Source: Blastocladiella emersonii ATCC 22665 (Eukaryota; Blastocladiomycota; Blastocladiomycetes; Blastocladiales; Blastocladiaceae). Taken from it: DNA of 64,000 bases. The notes below the pieces were generated by a model. The model saw nothing but the letters and a program-made list of their open reading frames with translations. It was not told where the DNA came from and searched no databases. Shown here piece after piece: positions 19,984 through 29,323 of the stretch (position 1 is the first letter of the stretch; the number at the start of each line of letters is the position of its first letter). The stretch lies in assembly GCA_025594325.1 (NCBI GenBank), contig JANHCV010000001.1, positions 2,728,001-2,792,000 on the forward strand, given 5' to 3'. A program made the translations under genes and the position numbers.

Positions 19984-22900
19984 TCACCCGTGCAGGTACG
20001 CCGGCCCCATGGCCGAGAACTGTGACGAGTACTGCTGCTGCTGCTGTTGCTGCGGGGCCAGCGGTGGACCGCCAGCCAGGTTGGTTGGCGGCGGGCCGTT
20101 GACCACGACGACCGAGCCCGAGTGCATCGGCGGCAGCATGCCCGGCGGGAGCGGGATCCACACGCCGCCGGGTGGTGCACCGGGAGGCGGCGGAGGTTGG
20201 TGCTGGCCGGGCGGCAGCGAGTCGAGGAGTGGTGGTGGCGGGGCGGGCACGAACGTCCACGACGACTGCTGTTGCTGCTGCTGTTGGGACTGCGGCTGCG
20301 ACTGGGACGGCTGTTGGAACTGCTGCTGCTGCGACGGCTGAGACTGGGACTGGATCGATTGCGGCGCGGGATGGAACCCGTACGATACCTGCTGCTGCTG
20401 TTGCTGCTGCTGCGGGGGCGACGGACCGGAGACCATGAACTGCGGCGGCATCGGCGCGAACCCCGTCTTGGACTGGCATTGCTGGAGCATCGGCGGGAGC
20501 TGGATCTGCTGCTGCTGCTGCGACACAGGCTGGATGGGCTGCTGCTGCGACTGCGGCTGCTGCATGACGACGGGCGCGGGACCTGACGCCGCCGTCGACG
20601 GGGGAAAGTGGCCCTGGACGATAGTCGGCATGCCGTGGTACGACCCGTTGGCAGCAGCAGCGGCCGAAGCAGCGGCCGCGGCCTCGACGAGGTGCGCGGC
20701 CGGCGGTGGCGGGAGCGGCGGGACGAGCGCGTCGTCGCCAAACTCGCACAGCGTGGGCGACATGACGAGCGACGACGTGGCCGAGAGCTGGCTCGGGATC
20801 CGCGACTTCCACGCGTGGTCGACGCTGAGCAGCCCGTTACCCGCGCCGCTGCCCGCCGCCGTGAGCGGGATCGACGACATGGACATGGACATGGACATGG
20901 ACGCCGAGACGGCGACCGTGGACGTGCCGGGCGACGGGTGCGACAGCGGCGGGGTGTTGGCCTGGTGCTGCTGCTGCTGGTAGTGCTGCTGCGGCGTGGT
21001 GCCGGGGACCGACATGAACCCGGGGACGTGTCCAAAGTTGGTCGGGACCGAGCCCGTGGCGCCGAGGTCCGACGACATGGGCGTCGGCTGCATGCGCACC
21101 TCGGCCGCGGCCGCCGACACGGTGCGCAGGCCGGGGTTCGGGGTCCCGCTCGCGCTGCCGCCGTACGTGGCGCCGAACAGGTCCGAGAAGAGCGTCGACG
21201 CGAACGACGAGGTCTGCGAGGGGGCGCTGCCGTTGGCGTTATCGCCGCCGACGCCGCCCGCGTCGCCCGTGGCACGGGACCGCCGCTTGGTCTTGGACGC
21301 GGACGACGACGACACCTTGCTCGGGTTATCGTCGACGGCGTACGCCGGGATGAACATGCCGGGCCCGCCGACCATGGACGACCTGCCCATGAGCTGCATG
21401 ATCGGGAACTCGAGCATGGCGCGCTTGGACCCCTCGGCGGGCGGCGCCGCGGCCGGCTGCTGCTTCTGAATCGTCTTGTTCGGGATCGTCGCGCGCGTCA
21501 TGAGCTTCTCGGCGAGGAGCGTCGACGAGTTGGACGGCGTGCGCCGGTGGCTCGAGTGCCGCGCCGAGCCGTGCGATCGCGGCGCGGGACCGCCGCCGTA
21601 CGGCACGTTCGAGAAGTCGCTGAACGGCCGGCGCGCCGAGTCACCGCCGCCGCCGCCACCCAACGCGTCGTCGTCCTCGTCGTCATCAGCGTCGCCTGCC
21701 CCAGGCCCGCGGTGCGCGCGCTTGCGCGGCGGCGGGTTCCCGGCCACGTCCTTTCCGGCCGTCGACGCGAGGCGCGCGTGTGGTGGTGCAGTCGAGGTCG
21801 TCGGCGTCGGCAGCGGGCGCGTCGCCGCGTCCATGGATCCGGGCTGCGACAGCGGGTCGGACCCGAGCGGGACAGGCGAGGCGACCGAAGACGCCGGACC
21901 GGACGCGATCCCGGATCCCGGGACCGAGATTTGCAGGCGGCGGTGCGCGGCGCGACGCGTGTGCAGCGCAGACGACGAGGAGGAGGTCTCGGGCTCCGGC
22001 GCGCCCTCGCGCGGGGTCCCGGGAACCGAGCGCGGGTCGACGGGCGGGGTATGCAGCGGGCTTGGGAGCGGGAAGGTGCCGGGCGGTGCGGGCGGCTTGG
22101 CGGGGGCGGGGGCGATGAGGATGGGTGTGGGAAGCTGGGTCGAGGCGGGCTCGGCAGGCGTCAATGGCGGGGCCGACGTGGGCGGGGACGCGAAGGCGGC
22201 GCCAGTCGCCTCGGCCTCGTCGTGCACGGGCTTGCACGCGGGGTTCTCGCGCAGGTGCTTGACGAGACCCTCCTTGCGGGTCCACCGCTTGTCGCACGCG
22301 TTGCACGCGAACGGACGCTCGCGGAAGTGAGACCTAGATGCGACGAGGGTGACGAGTCAGCGCTGGGCCCAGGCCAGTCACACAGGCGACACGATCGTAC
22401 CGCTCGTGACGCGTGCAGTCGGCCCTCCGCTTGAAGGCGCGGGCGCAGTGCGTGCACGCAAAGGCGCGGCCCTCCTTGTCCTTGTCCGAGGTGTCGGGCG
22501 CGAACGAGGGCGTGACGATATCGACCGAGGCGAGTGGTGGCGCGGGCCGCTTCGCCGGGGCGGCGCCGGCGGCGGCGCCAGCAGGACCGGAAACGGCAGG
22601 CGCGGGCGGCGCCACGGCGGCGGCGGTGGCAGCCGGGTCGGCGGTCAGGGCCTGGGCGTGGGTGATCAAGTGGACCTGCAGCGTCGGGATGGACTCAAAG
22701 TAGCCGCCGCAGCCCATGACGGGGCACGCGTAGAGGCCGTTGGGCGCGGGCGCGATGCGGATCGGCTGCTGCGACCGCATGCCCGCAGGTAGTGGAGGGA
22801 CGGGCGGCGCGGACGCGTCGTCGCCGTCGGGGCCAAACAGGTCGGCGAGGTCGGCGATGGCCGACATGACGCCGTCGCTGTCCATGGACTCCTGGCGCGC

Positions 22901-23596
22901 GAGCGCCGCGGGGCCGGGCGTCGGGCTGGTGAGCATGAGGCCGCGCAGGCCGGCCGAGAGCGGCGGCGGCAGGGACGCAATGGAGCTCCCGCGCGCCGAG
23001 GTGGCGGGCGTGGCCGAGCCGGGTGCGTGGAACTGGTGCTGCTGGTGCTGGTGGTAGTGCTGGAAGAGCGACGATGATGGCGGCACCGAGTTCTCGGGCG
23101 AGAGCGAGGGCGGTCCGAGGCTCGATCCAGGACCGCCGGTGCCGAGGCGGCCGGTCCCGGTCCCGGTGCCGGTCGAGTCGCTCGACAGCCGCGGCTGCAT
23201 GTGTTGTGGTGGTGGCGGTGGTGGCATGGGCTGCTGCTGCTGCTGCTGCTGCGGGTCGTACTGGAGCTGTTGCGGGAAGCCATGGGCATGTGGGTGGGGA
23301 TGAGCGTGGCCGTGGTGTTGGTGGACCTGCTGCTGCTGGATGTGGTGGTGGTGCTGCGGTTCGGCGTGCGGCGGCGCCACGAGCGAGTAGTACTGGTACT
23401 GGGTGGGGTCGGCGGGGGCAGCGACGGCGGTGGCGGGGACGACGGCGAGGTGGGTAAGCTCGGGCGGCGGCAGCGGCGGGCGCGGGGTGGACTCCTCGAG
23501 CAGGGCGAGGGCGTGCTGGTTGAAGGAGAAGTTGGCCGCGGGGGCATGGTGCAGGGCGGCGTTGACGGAGGCGCCCGCGAAGTTGACATTGTGCAT
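19984..23596 (-). CDS. C2H2 zinc-finger transcription factor with poly-Gln/His tracts
   Basis: Two exons, complement(join(19984..22333,22401..23596)), give 1181 residues in phase. A first finger-like unit YACPVMGCGGYFES...HLITH lies near residue 300. A tandem pair follows: FACTHCARAFKRRADCTRHE, spanning the intron, and FACNACDKRWTRKEGLVKHL ending with a Cys, at about 380-440. The intron (GTACGATCG...CTAG) splits the Arg codon directly before SHFRERPF. Elsewhere the protein is low complexity: Gln runs (CAG/CAA) near residues 120 and 900-1000, His/Pro-rich N-terminus and Ser-rich middle, typical of activation regions. Paired C2H2 fingers bind DNA, but the target is unknown. The repeat tracts are candidates for length variation. 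A 1.9-kb upstream region suggests complex control. Confidence 0.82.
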
Positions 23597-25542
23597 GGTG
23601 GGCGCAGCGAGGGCGGGAGGCGACGAGGAGGTCGGCTGCGCGCTTGAGGAACGGGTTCGAGAAGGGCGGGGGAGGGTCTAGCGTGGTGGCGGCGACGTCC
23701 GTGGTGGAGGGCGGGCGTCAGCGAGTCGATGGCGGCGCTGTGATCGCGAGCATGACGGCCGAGGTCAGTCGAGCACAGTGCAGCAAGTCGGGAGGCGGGG
23801 ACGGCGGTCGGCAGGATGTTGGGCGGGGGAGAGGAGCGGGCGAGGGCGGGGGCGGTGATACTCGGCCGGGCTGCAGGAACAGAGGGAGGGTCGAGTCGCA
23901 GGTCGCAGCGGTGCGGCGGTGTGGCGTCGGCGACGGACGCCGAGTTGCGCCATGGCCGCGCCGCGGGTCGCGTGGGCCGCGCAGCGCAGGGCAGCGTATG
24001 GACCGAGCCAACGCCGAGCCGAGCCCACGCCCAGGTCACGGTCGCGGTCGTGGTCGCGAGCGGCTCCACACGGCCACGGTGGGGGGCGGGCGGGGAGTCC
24101 CGGGCGGGTCGCGGCTCGCCCAGGCGGCGGCAGGACGCATCGTGCGATGAGCTCGGGCCGCTGCGCCGACACTCAATCAAGCGCGCAATCAAGCTCTCGG
24201 CCGCGAGCGGGCGTGCCCATGCCGTCCGCGGCCCGCGCTGGCCACCGTGGCCCACGTTGATCCCGTGCGAGGTTGCGCGCGAGTTGCTTCGATTACGGCG
24301 CGCGCGCCAGGGACGACAGTGCATGGTCGGGGAGAGGGAGGAGAGGGGACGGCGGCAGCGACCACGACGGCGAAGTGGAGGAGGATGGCGGGGATGCGAG
24401 GGATGGACGGCTCACGGCCGTGGCGAGCAGCGAATCCGAGGCACAGGGGGACGCACCTGGGCGAGGACGCAGACGTGTCGGTTATGTCGTCGAGACCGCG
24501 ATGGTGGCGGTGAAGAAGAGCGTCGTCGTCGCGGTCGAGTTGGGGAGCGCGGGGAGAGCGGCGGCGGAGAGCGTCGGCGGAGAGGGCCGCGGCCGTCGCG
24601 GCGAAGAGGAGTCGCGCGCGATGACGCGATCGCGCCGTAACCCACACGAACGCTGAGTTGTGCGAGCTGGAACCCCCGCTGCAGCACCGGCTTGGCCGAT
24701 GGTCGTGGACAGTGGAGCACGGCGAGGGTCGCGGTCGGGGTCGACGGGGACGCGGCGGACGACGCGTGCGCGATGCAAAGGGCGGGCGCGGCGATCAGCG
24801 GCAAGTCGAGGTCGGCGCGGACGCGAGGCGCCGCCGCAGCGAGCTTGGCGGGAGCGGGCGGTGTTGTGCGTGCGCGTCGTCGCCGTCGTCACGGCGGGGA
24901 CGGCGCTTGCTGGAACTTGGAGCAACGGCGAGAGCGGCAGTACGGCGAGAGCGGCAGTACGGCGAGAGCGGCAGTTGCCGAGGGGATCTTGGTCGAGAAA
25001 AAGAGAGGAAGGAAGAGAGCGCGGACCTGCAACTTGGAGCCACGGAGCGTCAAATCTTGCGAACGGCGTTGTGAGAACAACTCGGAGGTGCGGTTCCCAG
25101 CTCCACACCTTAAATATACGTAGAGCAACGAACAACAGAGAGCGGGAGGCTATCGGGTGATTCTGGCCCACGCAAGGAGAAACTGCGCGAGCGGCCATCT
25201 CGCCCTCAGGCACACGCCTCCGGCGGCCACGGCCACGGCCAACGACGGCCATGGCCACGGCCACGGCCACGCGCTTGATGACTGGGTTCCCTCTGCGCTC
25301 CCGTGCACCGTGGCCAAGTCTGGCCACGAGCGACCAGCGACCAGCGACCAGCGTTTGCAACGAGCGACGGACTTGTTTCGGCGGTTTTAAATCTGTCACG
25401 AGGACTCTCCGGTCCCGTCCAATGGTCGCTCGATGTGGCGCGCATGACTCGAAGCGATTGCGCCTTCCTCGCCTTCCTCACCGAGTGACGTCGCCGGTCG
25501 CCCTTCGCGACTCGCTCGAACCTCCCCTCACGGTGCCCACCA
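23597..25542. other. Long intergenic region upstream of the C2H2 factor
   Basis: 1.9 kb without a supported gene. It is GC-rich near the factor, where many overlapping open frames occur on both strands but none shows a family or consistent codon use. Near 24925-24975 there are three tandem copies of a 17-bp unit, ACGGCGAGAGCGGCAGT. Near 25220-25270 there is a GGCCAC hexamer tract, and at about 25328-25352 a GACCAGC tandem. The region probably contains the 5' UTR and promoter of the factor and decayed repeat DNA. Confidence 0.4.
24925..24975. repeat. 17-bp tandem repeat, three copies
   Basis: ACGGCGAGAGCGGCAGT is repeated head-to-tail three times without visible change. The period of 17 is not a multiple of three, so it is unlikely to be coding. 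Confidence 0.7.
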
Positions 25543-26761
25543 CATGGAAGTAGTGTACACCACCGCAATCGCAACTCACAATTGCACACAAAGATTTGAG
25601 TGAACGTAGCCACAATCACAATTGTCGGCCGGAATTGTGGGGTGAAGGGCGAAGGGCCTAGCAACCGATCACGTGAGACGCACTTTGACCTAGTCGCCGC
25701 TGCCGCGGCACTGCTGCTCACCCGAGTTGAGCGCGCGCTCGTTGTGAAACTCGATCGCCTCCCCGACAACCAACGCCGCTGTCTGTCGACTTCGGGCTGC
25801 CGCCGCGGCGATGCCCGCTCGTCCACGCTTGCCATCGGCGCCCGTCGAGCGCACCATCGACGCTCGTCCTCTTCACCATCGCCGCGTGCCGAACACAGCG
25901 CCGATGCGCTGCCCGCCGACGGGCCTCGCCGTCGTTCTCGGCGCACGGTGGTCGGCGATGCTTCGCGCACGGTGAGTAAGCGCGGCGGCCGGCCCTCGCG
26001 CGCCCGCCGGCAGCCTCGCCATCTCGTTGCGACGCTGGCGCCCCCGCCAGTCGCGGCCGCGGCTATATCGCTGATCGAGGACGAGATGTGCGGCATTGAG
26101 ACCAACAGCGACACCGAGATGGAGGGCGCGGGCGAGGACACGGGCAACGACATTGAGGAGGTCCGGCCGTCCAAGGCCAACGTGCACCACCAGCTCGCCG
26201 ACCTCGGCCTCGTCTCGGGCAACACGGTTGAGGACGACTTCTCGACCCTGTCGGACGCCGAGCAGGCGCAGATCATCGAGGTGGGCTCTAAGCCCATCGC
26301 CCTCCTGGTACTCGAGGCGCCCATTGTCGGCCTCGCGCGCCCGGCCCTCGCGAACCGCGTCATCACCAACATCTCCTCGATCGCTTCGACGTTGGTCAAC
26401 ACGGCCTTCGATCTGGCCGCCCTCCCCGACTCGCTTGACGAAATGCCTCATCCTGACGCCTTCATGGCGGCCAGTCGCGAGGACCAGATTGAGCTTGACA
26501 TCGATGAGCTCGCCGATAATGTTAACGTGTGATGAATGAGTACACACCTTCTTTTCTGTGGCATCCCTCCGTCCGTCTCTCGTGCGCCGATTCTGCCTGT
26601 CACTCGCGTCAAGTCGTCCTTGCGCACTCACATGACTGCACGTGAGCGCGTTCCTCGCGTCGTCCCCGAGTTTTCCACAAACCGCAATCACAATCGCATG
26701 TCGAATTGTGGGTCCGCATTCACAATTTTCGGGAATTGTGGTGGTGTACACTACATGGAAG
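25543..26761. mobile_element. hAT-like DNA transposon (non-autonomous or relic) with 8-bp target duplication
   Basis: Terminal inverted repeats TAGTGTACACCACC are found at 25551-25564 and, in reverse complement, at 26740-26753. The next bases also match (G/A then CAAT). They are bounded by the direct repeat CATGGAAG at 25543-25550 and 26754-26761. An 8-bp target-site duplication and termini fitting YARNG (TAGTG) are hAT superfamily hallmarks. Near each end lie three copies of AATTGTG or its complement CACAATT, resembling subterminal transposase-binding sites. The element is 1,203 bp without the duplications. No transposase domain is recognisable, so mobility would need an autonomous relative. 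Near-perfect short ends and an intact duplication suggest a fairly recent insertion. Confidence 0.75.
26086..26532 (+). CDS. ORF inside the hAT-like element, unknown function
   Basis: An open frame without ATG runs from about 25600. The first ATG in frame is at 26086 and gives 148 residues ending at 26532. The protein is acidic, with an Asp/Glu-rich N-terminus, a hydrophobic middle (ALLVLEAPIVGLARPALANR) and an acidic end. A strong-looking splice donor, GTGAGTAAG at 25972, and an acceptor CAG at 26048-26050 lie upstream, so a 5' exon may exist. The obvious ATG at 25811 is out of phase with that junction. I see no transposase, zinc finger or dimerisation motif. It may be a captured host fragment or an accessory ORF. 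Confidence 0.45.
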   Translation: MCGIETNSDTEMEGAGEDTGNDIEEVRPSKANVHHQLADLGLVSGNTVEDDFSTLSDAEQAQIIEVGSKPIALLVLEAPIVGLARPALANRVITNISSIASTLVNTAFDLAALPDSLDEMPHPDAFMAASREDQIELDIDELADNVNV

Positions 26762-26818
26762 TGTGCAAGTCTGTGTATTTATCACCCATCCCCCGAACCA
26801 ATGATCATCATGCCCGAT

Positions 26819-27723
26819 CTAGTCCTGCCCCACCCCGAGGGCCGCGAGCATCGCGTCGAGCTCGGCCTCGTTGACGTCGAGCGACGGAAACCCGGTCGCC
26901 GATGTGGATCCGGCGTTCCCAAGCAACCCTTCTCCCACGAGATCGTGGACCGCGTGGCCCAGTGCTGCTGCTGCTGCCGGCGCTGCCGCTGACGCATCGT
27001 CCACGGCGAGCGGGGGCGTGACCGTGATGGTGGGGATCGCGCCCGGTCGCACGCCCGGGTGCAGCTTGCCGAGCATGCCGAGGGGAACGTGCGATCCCAG
27101 CGTGCCGTCGTCGCCTTCCGCGTCAGCATCGCCGCTGTCGTTGTCGCCCATGGAGATGCCGTTGTCGCCGCCGTGGAGCCGTGGGAACGCCATCTGTAGC
27201 GCGAGCCGGACCATCCACTCGGACCGCTCCACCTCGCGACCGAACGCCTGCTCGAGCACCGCCACGTCGCTGGTCATGGGGATGGACCACGCCGAGGGCG
27301 CGACGGGCGACGGTGCGCGGCGCACGATCATGTCCTCGTCGCTCGACATGGGTGAGAGCCGGTCCGAGTCGCACAGCGTCAGCGACGCTTCCCACTGCGC
27401 CGTCATGTCGCGCTACATGGGGTGCCGCGAGTGTGAGCCTCCGACCTTGTGGAGCGCTTCTGGACAGGCAGTACCATGATCTCCGTGTGGAGTGCATTCT
27501 CGTCCACTTCATCATCCACGTCCATGCCGTCCGCCTCGCCACCGTCGTCGACGACCGCTTCGTCGAACGTGCTCGTCTCGTTCCCCGTGAAGATCTCGGT
27601 CGCGCTGTCGTGTAGGTCCGGCAGGTGCTTGGACGCGATGGGCCACGGAGACCGCCCCGCCACCGCCGTGCCGCGCGGGTGGTAGTCGTGTTGCAGGTGC
27701 TCCTCGTCAAAGTAGTCTTTCAT
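26819..27723 (-). CDS. Hypothetical acidic protein
   Basis: Two exons, complement(join(26819..27412,27475..27723)), 280 residues in phase. The 62-nt intron starts GTACTG and ends TGTAG. The N-terminal part is acidic (TFDEAVVDDGGEADGMDVDDEV is representative in character), and the middle contains SEWMVRLALQMAFPRLHGG, a likely amphipathic helix. The C-terminus ends in a short helix with repeated small residues (ELDAMLAALGVG). I do not recognise the family. The ATG at 27723 was chosen as the first in frame; the frame stays open further upstream, so an extra 5' exon is possible. It is divergent from RPC6 across 262 bp containing a GAGACGCGTC element. Confidence 0.6.
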
Positions 27724-27985
27724 TGCAATGGTCGCGTTCGTGGAGGTCGAGGAATCTCCGGCGCTGCGTCTCGAGCTGCGCACGCGACGCGTCTCGCAAC
27801 GAGGCGCAACGCGCTCGGCAATGGGCCAGCTGAGCTCACCTGACGCGAGACTCTCTCTGGTCTCCCGGCTCGTCTCCTCGCGCACACATCTTGCCATCGC
27901 CGAATCCTCCCCCGCAAAGCTATCTACGCTACCACGTAACGCAACGTAAACCCCACGCAACGCACACAACCACCACCTGCCCACC
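27724..27985. promoter_or_regulatory. Bidirectional promoter of the hypothetical gene and RPC6
   Basis: 262 bp. It contains GCGACGCGTCTCGC at 27784-27797, the reverse complement of the promoter element seen at 44145. ACCACGTAACGCAACGTAAA and ACGCAACGCACACAACC lie shortly before the RPC6 start, matching the leader motif near other starts. Confidence 0.45.
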
Positions 27986-29025
27986 ATGCCACCAGCTGCC
28001 GGCGTGCGCAAGAAGCAGCTCTCCGTCATGGAGAAGCGGTTCCTCGACGCCCTGGCCGAGGCGCAGTCCAACGACGAGGGCGTGCCCGTGTCGCGGTTGC
28101 AGACGATCGATGGCTTCAAGGACGACATCCTCGCCAAGGTCATGACCGCGCTGATGCGCAAAAACTACATTGCCGTGTCCGAGGACTCGGGCGAGCCGGT
28201 CGTGTTCCTCGTCAAGGCCGAGGAGCAGGAGAAGATCGAGGAGCTCAACGTGGAGGAGAAGCTCGTGTACAACTTTATCAAGCAGGTTGGGACCGAGGGG
28301 ATCTGGGTCAAGACTCTGCAGGCGCGCACCAGCCTGCACACCAACGTGCTCACCAAGGCGCTCAAGAAGCTCGAGAGCCGCACGCTCATCAAGACGGTCA
28401 AGTCGGTCAAGCACGGCAACAAGAAGCTGTACATGCTGTTCGAGCTGCAGCCGTCCAACGAGGTCACGGGCGGCGTGTGGTACACGGACCAGGAGCTCGA
28501 CGCCGACTTTGTCGACACGATTGCGCGGGCCGCGCTCAGCGTGATCTCGCGCAAGGTACGCCTCGTGCTCGCTCGCCCACTCTTGGCCGCCCGGAACTGA
28601 CCCTCGCGCGACGCGTCTAGTCGTACCCCGATGACGTGCAGAGCGTGTTCCCACCAAGCTACGCTGGGTACGCCAAGCTGAGCGAGATTGTCAAGTTCAT
28701 CGTGAATCGGCAGATCGCCAACGTGGAGCTGACGGCGGCCGACATCGAGATGGTCGTCGACATGCTCGTGTTCGAGAACCGCATCGAGCGGCTGCCGATG
28801 CCGGCCTACTCGCTCATGATCCAGGACGACGAGGACGACTACGGCGCCGACGAGGACGACGACTCGGGCGACATGTGGATGTACCGCTTGGTGCGTGACA
28901 ACAACGCCAGCGCAGGCTGGTCGCAGATGCCGTGCGGCGTGTGCCCCGTCCGCGCCGACTGCTCCCCCAACGGCGCCGTCAACCCCTTCGACTGCGACTA
29001 CCTGTCCAAGTGGCTCGACTTTTGA
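27986..29025 (+). CDS. RPC34: DNA-directed RNA polymerase III subunit RPC6 (RPC34)
   Basis: Two exons, join(27986..28555,28621..29025), 324 residues. RPC34 is part of the Pol III-specific trimer with RPC82 and RPC31 that contacts TFIIIB during initiation. It has tandem winged-helix domains: SRLQTIDGFKDDILAKVM in the first, and IKQVGTEGIWVKTLQAR with LTKALKKLESRTLIK in the second. Conserved KLYMLFEL and TGGVWYTDQELDADFVD segments follow. The C-terminus has the cysteine set (PCGVCPVRADC...FDCDY) that ligates a 4Fe-4S cluster in human RPC39. The intron lies after VISRK. Length matches the family. Confidence 0.95.
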
Positions 29026-29323
29026 CCTGTCCCGTGTGCTCGCCGTCCTGAACATATTCCTATACATATCGCTTAGCCTTGACCCTGGCTGCTGCCGTGA
29101 CGACATGAGCTCCGCGATCACGGACCCGACGCCCACTTTCATGCGGGCGGGCGTGTGGGCGGGCAGGCGTTGCTCTCTGCGCCGCGCCTCGCCCCCTTCC
29201 TTTCTCTCGCAGCAGCGATATACCCCCCCCCCCCCGTACTATAACGTATCAACAAACGAGAGCCTGCAACCTCTGCTGGCTCGCCCTTCTTGCAACGCAT
29301 CAACAACCACATCCTCCGCGACC
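29026..29323. other. Intergenic region upstream of GPC1-like gene
   Basis: 298 bp. It contains a C homopolymer of about 14 bases at 29223-29236, followed by GTACTATAACGTATC, and TTGCAACGCATCAACAACC just before the start. The C tract could be a polymorphic promoter element or a sequencing-sensitive site. Confidence 0.4.

Noticed and set aside
19782-21275. 497-codon frame overlapping the C2H2 factor
   Set aside because: Almost only Arg, Ser, Pro and Thr, the +1 reading of Gln/Pro-rich coding sequence. No start context or motif.
25811-25971. ATG at 25811 as first exon of the transposon ORF
   Set aside because: Joining it across the GTGAGTAAG...CAG intron leads to a stop codon within 20 codons, so the phase does not fit the downstream ORF.
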